NCBI GenBank assembly: GCA_025057575.1
Contig: JANXBO010000005.1
Location: forward strand, 1 to 64,000
Reading direction: 5' to 3'
Origin: Candidatus Caldisaccharidevorator malaysiensis
Lineage (GTDB): Bacteria; Armatimonadota; Fervidibacteria; Fervidibacterales; Fervidibacteraceae
Length of the DNA: 64,000 bases
Positions 17,742 to 26,668 of the stretch are shown here, in pieces (within the stretch, counting starts at the first letter, position 1; every line of letters starts with the position of its first letter). A program made the translations under genes and the position numbers. Under the pieces are notes generated by a model. It was not told the DNA's origin. It did not search any database and saw only the letters and a program-made list of their open reading frames with translations.

Positions 17742-20700
17742 TAACCGACGCGCGACCTCAGCAAAGAATTGAGTCCAACTGGGTTGCCCGCCTTTCTCTC
17801 CTCTTGGTGGCGGTGTGTGTTCTGATGTCTCTGATTATTTCTTGGACCCTACCCGAGCAAGTCGTCTCGTTAGCAAAGAACGGAGGTTTTGAGAAAGGGA
17901 CTTGGTTCTGGAGTTTAACCGGCGAGGCTGCTGTCGTGTCAGACCCAAAGGCACCGGATGGCCATCAAGTTTTATTGTGCCGTCAAGCAGGGGATGGTGC
18001 CTTTCAAACGATCATCATAGAAAGGGGTCAAACCTACACCGTTTCAGCGAAACTGAAAACAGAAAAAGTGGTGCCGAGAGGGATCGGTTTCGCCTATGCG
18101 GCAATTTACGAATTCAATTGGTTTGGGGAACTGGTTGCGTTTTCTGATTTTGCAAAGAGAACGGGCACAACTGACTGGTCCTCAGAGGTTTATACTTGGC
18201 AAACGAAGGAAACGACCGCTTATATAGAAATCCGTTGTGGTTTATACAACGCAGATGGTTTCGCCCTCTTTGACGATTTTCGGTTGAACAGGGGTGAAAA
18301 GATTGTGGAAAGTGAACCGACGGACTTAGGTCGTGGGAGTGTGGCTTTAATTTTTGACGAGGCAAACCTCCCTCCTAATTTGGCAAGCCCTTCTGTGCAA
18401 CAATTAGAGACAGCGCTTCAGGCAAGCGGATACCAAACCGGCATCGTTGGACAAGCGGAACTATCCAATTTAGATTTCGTTGCTCAAATGTCGGAACAGG
18501 TCTCCCTAATTGTGTTTCCAAACGCACCTTACTTCCCGATAAGCGCTCACAAAGGTTTGCTCCAATTGCTCACTTCTGGAGTGGACCTTATGACTTTCGG
18601 TGGATATGCCTTTGATGTCCCTTTGGTCAGAAAAGGTGACCAGTTTCAGCCCTGGACCGAAGTGGACCAGAAGACGGAACAAGTTCTGGCTAACCCCGGC
18701 TTTGAAGACTTGACTCAGGAGGGTCTTCCAATTGGATGGGAGCGGACCGATCAGCGGGCTTGTATCGTTACCCAGAAAGAAGTTTATGCTGGTGCGCAAG
18801 CAGCAGCAGTCATCATCCCAGCGGATCAGGAGAACAGCGCAACTTGGCACACCCAAATTCCTGCTGAGCCGGGCGGGACCTACCGCCTTTCGGGTTGGAT
18901 GAAAACGGAGGGTATCAAAGGGAGGGGCTATGCCTACCTTGCCTACTACCCCTCCGCAGGGGATCGTTGGATAGCGCCTCGTGACATTGCGCAAGTAAAA
19001 GGGAGCACATCCTGGCAACAGTATTCAGCGATTTTTACCGTCCCGTTTCCCGCTGATGGTCTTTCCATTCGGTTTGGTATTTATCTGGGATCGGGCGCAG
19101 CCTTTTTTGACGAGATTCGGTTGGAGAAGTTAGAGCGGGCACCTTGGATTAACACCCGCTACGGTTCTCCTCAAGACGGTCTGGAAATCTCTCCGTTGCA
19201 ACTGGGTCTTTTTGACGCTGATTATCCGTTGCGAAAGGTGCGGCGGGTTCGGTCCGTCGTCTCCTTTCTCAACCAATGGCAAATGGAGGCACCCGAAAGC
19301 GAGTTATCGGGGTTTTCCGCCTGTGGGGTGTTAAGAGGCAATGCCCGCTGGGTTCCCATTTTAAGGGCAGAGGATCGGTTCGGTCGCTTGCGAGGTCACG
19401 CCGGAGCGATGATGGTTCACTATCAGGGTCCCTTCACCGGATCGGTGTGGACCTTTTTCGGATTGGACCGGCGAAACTTACTTGACGAAAACGGTTTCTC
19501 TGAAAAGGTTCTCATACCCTTACTGCGAAAGATGCGAGTTGGTGTGTATCTAACTTCCTGCGAGTTTTCTCTCGCCTGTTATCGTCCGGGTCAAAAGCCG
19601 GTCCTTTCCTTGTCGGTCGCCAATTTCGGTCCTTTATCGCAATCGGGAAAAGCGGAAGTATCTCTCTTCTCCGTTCCCCTTAAGGGAGAAGGGGATCCGA
19701 AAAAGGTGTGGACGGGTGAGATCAGAGTCGAGGCGCCGGCTTATCAGAGCCAGAAAGTTTCCCTAACAGTAAACAGAGCAGATTTGGACGAGGGACTTTA
19801 CCGAGCGGAGGTGCGACTGTTCGTCACCGATCAAATTTGCGACAGTGGGCAGGCAGGCTTTGTTGTTTGGGACGGGAAAAGTTTTCCTCGTCCTCTTACT
19901 TTTAAATATCAAAACAACTACTTCCACGTCAACGGTCGCCCGACCTTCCTTTTGGGAACGGACACTTGGAACAACTGGTTCGCATCCCCTTCTCAACGGG
20001 ATCCCTTGTTTTGGTGGGAGCAGATTCAAAAGTGCCGGGACTTTGGTGTGATGGTCTTAGAAAACCTGCAGATGTGGACGCCCGACTATCGTTACTCGGA
20101 AGAATATTGGTCCCGACTGGACGCAGCCCTTTATCTGTGCCATCAGGCAGGTATCGTGTATATGGCAGGTCTTTTGATTGGAGGGGACGTGGCGGTAGAT
20201 GATGAAACGCTAAGTCAACAGGAGAGATTTGTTGCAGAATTTGCCCGCCGCTACCGAAAGGCTGATGGGTTAATTTACTACATTAATGGGGACTATCAAT
20301 TGCGACCCAAGTCGGAAGAGCAAAAAGACCTCAAGTGGCAGATTCAGCAAACCGAGAAATGGAATAGAAGAATCGTCTCTGCCATCCGGTCTGAGGATCC
20401 AGACCATCCCATCACCAGTGAATATTACCAGGTGCCGATCGGTGGTCTTGACCTTCGTTTAACTCTGGACGGTCTGGATGTTGCCAACATCGGCTATTTT
20501 GACGAACCCCTCAAAGACATCCTTCGCTTTCCCGCCGTCTTCAAGATGATTGATCATCGTCTTTATGGCAAGTCCCTTAACGTGGGGGAGTTTGGTGTGA
20601 AGACTCATCCTGCCTGGGCAAGAGAACTGGGTGGAAGGGGTTATCACATCAAGAGAACGGAGGAAGATAGATGGAAACTGTTTCTCTTGATCCCCCACTA

Positions 20701-21763
20701 CGCCTTTGGTCTGGGTGGGAGCAAAGTCCAGAACTGGTGCTGGAGGGACGATGACGATCGGGTGTTCCCTTGGGGACTCAACTATACCTGCGACGGTTTG
20801 GAACGGGAGGCACTAAAAGCCTACCGGGCAGCCGCCCTTCTTTTGGGTCGGTTGCGACCGGTGTGGAAGAAACCGGAAACACTCCTGGTCGTATCGGACT
20901 TTAGCAGAACAAGTCCTGAAGGCGTTCTTACCTACAAAGCGGCGCTGATCGGTATAGATACCCTGATCCGTCTTCGGGTGGATTTTGCTGTTGCCAGCGA
21001 TCTAAATGTGACGGAGGAGACGGTTAAAGATGTAAAAGTGATCTTCATTCCAGGTGCTCAGACCCTGCCAGGGGAAACGGAGCAGGTCCTAAAGGAATTT
21101 GTTCAACGGGGCGGCATCTTATATCGGAGCGGTCCGAAGTATTTAAGACCGTGGGAGTGGGAAGTGGCAGAAGTGGGTCAGCAGACAGCGGAGCAGCGGG
21201 ACCTGTATCGTTCTGTTTTATCAAGGGCAAGGGTGTCGGGGATTCGGGTGATACCAGATCTTGCGGTTGTTCACTGTTTCCTCGTGCCTTTGATCAACGG
21301 GCAAGCGCTCATCATTGTCAACGGCTCTGACGATTCGTTTCAAGGTCAGATTCTCTGCGAGAAGATGCCGGCTGTGCAAATGGAGTTAGGACCCTGGGAG
21401 ACGGGGCTGGTGGTGGAAGAGAACGGTCGGTTGACGGCGGTAGAGGGAAGAGGTGTGATTCGTTTTGGAGGACAGAGAGTAGCGGAAGGGGACGGTCATT
21501 ACGCGGTCTTCAGCCGAAACGGGGAGGACATCAGGGAAACTATGGAGTTGGTTTTCTTGCCATTGGGAGCAAGGAAGATTTTTCTGACGAGGCACCGTAG
21601 GCTGGACGGGTCCCGTTTTGAGTCGGGGGAATGGAGAGATGGTCGCTGGCACCAACTGTCGCCGATTCTCGCCATCTCTCAAAGCGGAGGGATCTCAATT
21701 ATCGTGCCGGACGACTTAACAGGGGACATAGTGACCAATAAAGGCTGGTTTCCCCCACTGTAA
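17720..21763 (+). CDS. Membrane-anchored multidomain glycoside hydrolase-like protein
   Basis: 1347 residues. A signal anchor (about 24-42) leads into a CBM4/9-like domain (NGGFEKGTWFWSLTG to ALFDDFRL), a GATase-like segment, a second CBM-like domain (NPGFEDL to AAFFDEIRLEKL), and a clan GH-A-like TIM barrel from about 720 (YFHVNGRPTFLLGTDTWNNW). The putative nucleophile is E957 in LNVGEFGVKT. At the acid/base position the sequence is YINGDYQ (D858) where GH5/GH42 relatives have N-E. A GH42-type trimerisation/GATase-like domain follows (KVIFIPGAQTLPGE to RGGILYRSG). The start is a TTG inside selA, 22 bases before its stop, with no strong ribosome-binding site; translational coupling is likely. 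Substrate unknown. Confidence 0.72.
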   Translation: MGIGFQIVTDARPQQRIESNWVARLSLLLVAVCVLMSLIISWTLPEQVVSLAKNGGFEKGTWFWSLTGEAAVVSDPKAPDGHQVLLCRQAGDGAFQTIIIERGQTYTVSAKLKTEKVVPRGIGFAYAAIYEFNWFGELVAFSDFAKRTGTTDWSSEVYTWQTKETTAYIEIRCGLYNADGFALFDDFRLNRGEKIVESEPTDLGRGSVALIFDEANLPPNLASPSVQQLETALQASGYQTGIVGQAELSNLDFVAQMSEQVSLIVFPNAPYFPISAHKGLLQLLTSGVDLMTFGGYAFDVPLVRKGDQFQPWTEVDQKTEQVLANPGFEDLTQEGLPIGWERTDQRACIVTQKEVYAGAQAAAVIIPADQENSATWHTQIPAEPGGTYRLSGWMKTEGIKGRGYAYLAYYPSAGDRWIAPRDIAQVKGSTSWQQYSAIFTVPFPADGLSIRFGIYLGSGAAFFDEIRLEKLERAPWINTRYGSPQDGLEISPLQLGLFDADYPLRKVRRVRSVVSFLNQWQMEAPESELSGFSACGVLRGNARWVPILRAEDRFGRLRGHAGAMMVHYQGPFTGSVWTFFGLDRRNLLDENGFSEKVLIPLLRKMRVGVYLTSCEFSLACYRPGQKPVLSLSVANFGPLSQSGKAEVSLFSVPLKGEGDPKKVWTGEIRVEAPAYQSQKVSLTVNRADLDEGLYRAEVRLFVTDQICDSGQAGFVVWDGKSFPRPLTFKYQNNYFHVNGRPTFLLGTDTWNNWFASPSQRDPLFWWEQIQKCRDFGVMVLENLQMWTPDYRYSEEYWSRLDAALYLCHQAGIVYMAGLLIGGDVAVDDETLSQQERFVAEFARRYRKADGLIYYINGDYQLRPKSEEQKDLKWQIQQTEKWNRRIVSAIRSEDPDHPITSEYYQVPIGGLDLRLTLDGLDVANIGYFDEPLKDILRFPAVFKMIDHRLYGKSLNVGEFGVKTHPAWARELGGRGYHIKRTEEDRWKLFLLIPHYAFGLGGSKVQNWCWRDDDDRVFPWGLNYTCDGLEREALKAYRAAALLLGRLRPVWKKPETLLVVSDFSRTSPEGVLTYKAALIGIDTLIRLRVDFAVASDLNVTEETVKDVKVIFIPGAQTLPGETEQVLKEFVQRGGILYRSGPKYLRPWEWEVAEVGQQTAEQRDLYRSVLSRARVSGIRVIPDLAVVHCFLVPLINGQALIIVNGSDDSFQGQILCEKMPAVQMELGPWETGLVVEENGRLTAVEGRGVIRFGGQRVAEGDGHYAVFSRNGEDIRETMELVFLPLGARKIFLTRHRRLDGSRFESGEWRDGRWHQLSPILAISQSGGISIIVPDDLTGDIVTNKGWFPPL

Positions 21764-21806
21764 GAGATGGTTTTTTAGGCGATACAGAGAGAAGGAGGGA
21801 AAGAAG

Positions 21807-23402
21807 ATGGGAGTGTGGTCAGAAGAGCAGTTGCAGAGGATGAGTGTTGAGGAGATGGTTGGTCAGGTGATTCTTTCGGGTGTGGGCGATCGCCGCAAAG
21901 AGGTGCTTCAGTGGGTGAAGGAGGGGAAGGTCGGTGCCCTGATCTTCTACGGGAAGGATATGCCCGATCCCGAATCGGCAGCGGAATTGGCGAATCAGTT
22001 TCAGGAGGTGTCTCCCCTGCCCGTCCTGATCACCGCCGACTTTGAAGCTGGAACGGGCTATATCGTCAGGGGCGGGACGATGCTCCCAACCAATATGGCA
22101 ATCGGGGCAACGGGCTCACTGGAATGGGCAAGAAAGTGCGGCGAGGTGACCGGGGTGGAGGCAAGGGCTTTAGGGGTGCACTGTGCCTTTGCTCCCGTCG
22201 TGGATGTCAATGTCAACCCCGAAAATCCGATCATTAATGTGCGAAGTTTCGGGAGTGATCCAGAAGAGGTCAGCCGGATGGCGGTTGCTTGGATTGCGGG
22301 CTGCCAAGGAAAGGGCTGCCTGGCAACGGCAAAGCACTTTCCCGGTCACGGTGACACGGTTGAGGATTCGCACCGAGTTCTTCCGGTCGTTCCCCACGGA
22401 CGGGATCGGATGGATCAGGTGGAACTGAAACCGTTTCGGGCTGCTATCGGTGCCGGTGTGGCAGCGGTAATGACAGCCCACATCTACTTTCCTGCTCTGG
22501 AAGAGGAAGAGGGGCTGCCGGCGACTTTGTCTTATAGGTGCTTGACTAATCTCCTGAAAGAAGAAATGGGCTTCAAAGGCGTGGTCTTTACCGATGCGAT
22601 GGCGATGTGGGCGATCAAGCACAACTTTGAGATGGGCGATGCGGCGGTTCGGGCTATTCAGGCGGGCGCGGATGTCCTTCTGGCGGATGATGCTTTGGTC
22701 AGTTATGAAGCAGTCCTTAAGGCGGTTAGGGGCGGTGTGATTTCCCTGGAAAGGCTTCGGGACGCCGTCCGAAGAGTCCTGGAGGCAAAAGAATGGTGTG
22801 CTCTCCATCAGAAGAGGCAGGTGCCGGTGGATAAGGTCAGAGAGGCGGTCGGATCACCCGCCCATCAAGAGGTCGCCCGGCAGGTCGCTGAGGCATCGGT
22901 AACGGTTGTCGCCGATGATGGGTTGTTGCCTCTTGCCGACGATGCGCCGGTAATGGCGATTGTCGCCGAAAGCCATCGGTGGACGGGAGAAAAGGCATCG
23001 GACGAACTGGCGCAGGTCATCCGGTCTACTTTCCAAAGGGCGTTGGTTCAGATCGTGCCGTCGGAACCGTCCCAGGAACAGGTCGCTCAGTTGGTGAATG
23101 AAGTGACAGAGAACCCTCCGGCATCCGTCCTGCTGTGCCTTTTCCCGAGGGCGGAGGCGTATCGTCCAGAAAGTTCGGGAGCACCGGCGACGATGGTGGA
23201 GTTGGCGAAGAGGGTGTCGCAAACGGTGCCGGTTTGCGTCGCCTCCTTCGGCAGCCCCTATCCGTTAGTCCGCTTCGGTGCGGCGCGCGCAGCCGTCTGC
23301 ACTTACAGCGACTGTCCGGCATCGCTAACGGCAGGGATAAAAGCAATCGCCGGACGCATCCCGTTCAAGGGACGCCTTCCGGTCATCCTCGCCTCTTCTT
23401 GA
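21807..23402 (+). CDS. Glycoside hydrolase family 3, beta-N-acetylhexosaminidase-like
   Basis: 531 residues. The NagZ-type catalytic features are present: TAKHFPGHGDTVEDSH from about residue 174, with the Asp/His dyad used for acid-base catalysis in this subfamily, and VVFTDAMAMWAI with nucleophile D263. NagZ removes GlcNAc from cell-wall fragments or chitin-type oligosaccharides. The protein is longer than minimal NagZ (about 340) by a C-terminal domain resembling GH3_C. No signal peptide is seen, so it should be cytoplasmic. GAGGGAAAGAAG precedes the ATG. It follows the membrane-anchored glycosidase-like gene by 43 bases, suggesting a shared glycan-degradation unit. Confidence 0.87.
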   Translation: MGVWSEEQLQRMSVEEMVGQVILSGVGDRRKEVLQWVKEGKVGALIFYGKDMPDPESAAELANQFQEVSPLPVLITADFEAGTGYIVRGGTMLPTNMAIGATGSLEWARKCGEVTGVEARALGVHCAFAPVVDVNVNPENPIINVRSFGSDPEEVSRMAVAWIAGCQGKGCLATAKHFPGHGDTVEDSHRVLPVVPHGRDRMDQVELKPFRAAIGAGVAAVMTAHIYFPALEEEEGLPATLSYRCLTNLLKEEMGFKGVVFTDAMAMWAIKHNFEMGDAAVRAIQAGADVLLADDALVSYEAVLKAVRGGVISLERLRDAVRRVLEAKEWCALHQKRQVPVDKVREAVGSPAHQEVARQVAEASVTVVADDGLLPLADDAPVMAIVAESHRWTGEKASDELAQVIRSTFQRALVQIVPSEPSQEQVAQLVNEVTENPPASVLLCLFPRAEAYRPESSGAPATMVELAKRVSQTVPVCVASFGSPYPLVRFGAARAAVCTYSDCPASLTAGIKAIAGRIPFKGRLPVILASS

Positions 23403-23439
23403 CAGGGCTATAATTGGGACGAGGACCTATCGGGCATTG

Positions 23440-24735
23440 ATGGGGGAGGGCCATCTGATCGGCGATAACCAGAGGCTGATCATTGCCCTGATCCTTTGTG
23501 TTCTGGCGGGTCTTTTTGCTGCGTCTGAGACGGCATTTCTCAGTGCCGGCAAGGTGGGGCTACTGAGGGCGAATGGTCGGGGCTCTAACAGAGCGCAGCG
23601 AGCCGTTGTCCTTCTGAACAGACCCGCCCGCCTGATCGCCACGATCATCGCCGGTATCACGGTCTGCTCCTACTTGGCAGAGTCGCTGTTGACCAGCGTG
23701 GCTTACCGATGGTCGGTCCAGTTGGGGGTTCCCTGGCTGGGTGTGGCGTTATCCTTCGTTGCTGCTTTCCTCCTTCTCACTTTTGTAGATGTGGTCCCGG
23801 CTCTTTACGGGCGGATCAAGGGTGCCAGTTATGCTCTGTTGATTACCCCGCTCATTACCATAGCCGGCAAACTTTTCCGCCCATTCATCTGGGTTGCCGA
23901 CAAGGTCACCGCTGTCCTCTTCGGCATCGTCGGCTTGGGACAGGTGAAGGGACCTCCTTTGGTGACGGAGGGAGAGGTTCTGGACGCTCTGCAACAGGCG
24001 GCGGAGCAAGGCGTGATCACCAAGGAAGAGGCGGCGATGGTCGCAACGGCTCTTGAGTTCAAGGATATTCGGGTGGCAGAGGTGATGGTGCCGAGGGTAG
24101 ATATGGTCGCCGTCCGAGCGGACATTCCGTTGGAGGAAGCCGTTGAAGTGATCCGAACGACGGGTCACAGCCGGGTTCCTGTCTATCGGGATACTCGGGA
24201 CGAGATCGTTGGGATTCTCTATGCCAAAGACGCCTTAGCCGCACTCTATCGTGGGGAACGGGATCGGACGGCGGGCGAACTGGCTCGTCCGCCATTGTAT
24301 GCGACAGAGCCTCAGAGAGCCTACCATCTTCTGAGAACGATGCAGCGGCAGCGGCGGGGGATCGCCATCGTCCTGGATGAGGAAGGTGGAACCGCCGGTC
24401 TGGTAACGGTGGAGGACTTGTTGGAAGAGATCGTCGGGGAGATTTACGACGAGTATGACGAAGCAGCCCACCCCTTTCAGCAGGTTGGGGAAGGAGAGTA
24501 TCTGGTTCGGGCTTCGGCGAGCATCCGGTCCGTTGAGAAGGCTTTGGGGATCGAACTGCCAGAGGAAGACTACGACAGCCTGGCGGAACTGATCGTTGAC
24601 CGGTTAGAGACCCTTCCATCACCGGGTGATCGGGTAGAGGTGGACGGGATCAGCTTGGAAGTGGCGGAGATGAGGGGACGCCGTATCACTCGGGTTCGGA
24701 TTCTTCTCCCTAAGGGAGAGGACAGCGGTGGTTGA
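23440..24735 (+). CDS. CNNM/CorC (hemolysin C-like) transporter-associated protein 1
   Basis: 431 residues. The N-terminal DUF21/CNNM membrane domain holds three to four helices (IIALILCVLAGLFAASETAFLS at the start). Two CBS domains follow (VMVPRVDMVAVRADIP, then RGIAIVLDEEGGTAGLVTVEDLLEEIVGEI) and a C-terminal CorC_HlyC domain (YLVRASASIRSVEKALGIELPEEDYDSLAELI). Proteins of this type export or gate Mg2+/Co2+ or other divalent cations; the toxin name hemolysin is historical. An in-frame TTG directly precedes the ATG at 23440. The gene overlaps its paralogue downstream by 8 bases. Confidence 0.9.
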   Translation: MGEGHLIGDNQRLIIALILCVLAGLFAASETAFLSAGKVGLLRANGRGSNRAQRAVVLLNRPARLIATIIAGITVCSYLAESLLTSVAYRWSVQLGVPWLGVALSFVAAFLLLTFVDVVPALYGRIKGASYALLITPLITIAGKLFRPFIWVADKVTAVLFGIVGLGQVKGPPLVTEGEVLDALQQAAEQGVITKEEAAMVATALEFKDIRVAEVMVPRVDMVAVRADIPLEEAVEVIRTTGHSRVPVYRDTRDEIVGILYAKDALAALYRGERDRTAGELARPPLYATEPQRAYHLLRTMQRQRRGIAIVLDEEGGTAGLVTVEDLLEEIVGEIYDEYDEAAHPFQQVGEGEYLVRASASIRSVEKALGIELPEEDYDSLAELIVDRLETLPSPGDRVEVDGISLEVAEMRGRRITRVRILLPKGEDSGG

Positions 24736-25990
24736 CCGCTGGTTGGTTATCGTCGCTTTTGTCTTAGTGATCTTGTCCTTGATCCTCATTTTCCTTTATT
24801 CGCTGGCAGAGACGTCGCTGGTAGCGGTCAACCGGGGTCGGCTCCGCGTTTTGGTGCGGTCGTTGAAAGTGCAAGCGGGGTCGGCGATTTTCCACTTTGT
24901 TGACGATCGGCAAGCTCTGAGCAGTCTGGTGACGGGGACTACTTTGATGATCCTGGTCAGTGCGTCTCTGACGACCCTGGTGATGGAGGAATTGGCTCCC
25001 GTTTGGTCCGAGGGCGTCGGGATTGCCCTGGCGCTCTTTATCGTCATCTTTTGCGAGGTTTTACCTAAGACCATCGGAGTGAGCCACCCTGAAGTGTTGA
25101 TCGTCCGGGGTTGGCGTTTTTGGTCGCTTCTTTCTGCTCTGATGCGCCCGATAACCAGCCTCATCTATTGGATAGCCCAGTTCGTCCTGCGCACTGTGGC
25201 GGATACCGACAGCCGCCACAACATCGTTTCGGAGGAGGACCTGATGACTCTCTTGGAGGCGGCACAACAAGAAGGCGTGGTGGAGCCGGAGGAGTATGTG
25301 ATCGCCCGCCGGATCTTGAAACTGGACCAGATCTTAGTTCGGGATATAATGGTCGCTGCCCCTGACATTGTTGCTTTACCAGCATCGGCTTCCCTTGATG
25401 AGGCGGTCACGGTGATAATGGAAACGGGTCACTCTCGCATCCCCCTTTATGAAGGAAGCCTGGACAACCTGGTCGGGGTCGTCTATGCTATGGACTTGCT
25501 CAATGCCTTGGCGCAACGGATTCGACCGGCTTCCGTCCAGGAACTGGCTCGGCGGGTCACCTTCGTGCCCGAAACGAAACCGGTGAGTGAACTTCTTAAC
25601 GAGATGCGAACCCATCAAGTCCAAATCGCCATCGCCTTAGATGAGCACGGGGCAACGGCAGGGCTGGTGACCTTGGAGGACATCGTTGAAGAGATTGTCG
25701 GTGAGTTAAGGGACGAACACGATCGGGAGAGGGAACTTCTGGTCCAACTGGATAGTCGGACTTTCCTGGTGGACGCCAGAATGGACAGAAGACAGTTTGA
25801 GGAACAGACAGGGATTTCTTTACCGGAAGGGGAGTTTGCTACGGTCGGGGGGTTTGTGTTCAACCAAATTGGGCGGTTGCCCGCACCGGGGGAGAAAGTC
25901 GTCACCCCTCAGGCGCTGTTCATTGTGGAGGAGGTTCAGAAGCGACGATTAAGCCGGCTCAGAGTCTTAATTCGGTCTCCCGAATCATAG
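24728..25990 (+). CDS. CNNM/CorC (hemolysin C-like) transporter-associated protein 2
   Basis: 420 residues with the same architecture as the preceding gene: DUF21 membrane domain (LVILSLILIFLYSLAETSLVAVNRGRL), CBS pair (RDIMVAAPDIVALPASASLDEA and IAIALDEHGATAGLVTLEDIVEEIVGEL) and CorC_HlyC domain (FLVDARMDRRQFEEQTGISLPEGEFATVGGF). Start GTG at 24728, 8 bases inside the first gene, so the two are translationally coupled and may form a heteromer. Tandem CNNM genes are frequent in bacteria. Sequence divergence between the two shows an old duplication. Confidence 0.9.
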   Translation: MVDRWLVIVAFVLVILSLILIFLYSLAETSLVAVNRGRLRVLVRSLKVQAGSAIFHFVDDRQALSSLVTGTTLMILVSASLTTLVMEELAPVWSEGVGIALALFIVIFCEVLPKTIGVSHPEVLIVRGWRFWSLLSALMRPITSLIYWIAQFVLRTVADTDSRHNIVSEEDLMTLLEAAQQEGVVEPEEYVIARRILKLDQILVRDIMVAAPDIVALPASASLDEAVTVIMETGHSRIPLYEGSLDNLVGVVYAMDLLNALAQRIRPASVQELARRVTFVPETKPVSELLNEMRTHQVQIAIALDEHGATAGLVTLEDIVEEIVGELRDEHDRERELLVQLDSRTFLVDARMDRRQFEEQTGISLPEGEFATVGGFVFNQIGRLPAPGEKVVTPQALFIVEEVQKRRLSRLRVLIRSPES

Positions 25991-26031
25991 GGAAAAGAAT
26001 AGGACCATACCTTTGCTGGATCGCTCTTCTT

Positions 26032-26664
26032 TTGACCGGATGTGCTAAGTTTCCGGAGACACGGTTACCACCTGCTTCGCAGGACCGGCTAACGGTAACC
26101 CTGACCTATGCGGCTGCCCTTGATCCTTCCTTTTACTACTTCATCGCCATAGATGACGACGGCAATCCGGATACGGGACCCTTGCCCGCTTTAACGAGAC
26201 CCTGGGGCAATGGTTGGGTCGTCCCCGAATCCAGGGACTCACGATGTAGATTTTTTGTCCAATACCTTCAAAACACGGCAGCGATGTTTCGCTTGGATAC
26301 TTTCGTTCCGCCTTTCACCACCTCCTATTTAGGGGCACCCTTACAAACGATTGTTCTCCAACCTGATCGGTTGCGAATCGTAATAGACCTGCGCCACCTT
26401 TTCACCGATTTCCCGATCCGACCCCAGAGAATTGAACTGAACTTCATCAGCGTGGACGAGTTAATCTTGGACCCTACCTATACAGGTGTCCGCAACATAG
26501 ATGCTCTGGGTCCGACGGGCAACGATTTTCTGTCCATCCCGTTAACTTCTACTCAAACCTTTCGCAACGGTCAGGGTGGTCTCACCGCCGAGGGGGCTGG
26601 GGATGCAACCTTAGACCCGTTAGACCTGACAAACTGGGAAGTTTCGGTCCTGAGGGGCGGTTGA
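26032..26664 (+). CDS. Putative lipoprotein of unknown function (start probably upstream)
   Basis: I do not recognise a family. From the TTG at 26032 the protein is 210 residues, but the reading frame is open upstream and encodes GKR, a hydrophobic run PYLCWIALLL and then LTGC, a textbook lipoprotein signal with lipobox. No ATG, GTG or TTG lies upstream in this frame within reach; ATA at 25999 (after AGGGAAAAG) or 25987 are candidates. The mature part is beta-rich and has FIAIDDDGNPDTGP, which looks like a Ca-binding or beta-sandwich loop. It follows the second CorC-like gene directly and ends five bases before hom. Confidence 0.6.
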   Translation: MTGCAKFPETRLPPASQDRLTVTLTYAAALDPSFYYFIAIDDDGNPDTGPLPALTRPWGNGWVVPESRDSRCRFFVQYLQNTAAMFRLDTFVPPFTTSYLGAPLQTIVLQPDRLRIVIDLRHLFTDFPIRPQRIELNFISVDELILDPTYTGVRNIDALGPTGNDFLSIPLTSTQTFRNGQGGLTAEGAGDATLDPLDLTNWEVSVLRGG

Positions 26665-26668
26665 TGGG

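Noticed and set aside
23399-23414. TTGACA and TATAAT close together before the first CorC-like gene
   Set aside because: The spacing is four bases, so they cannot act together; only an isolated -10-like hexamer remains.
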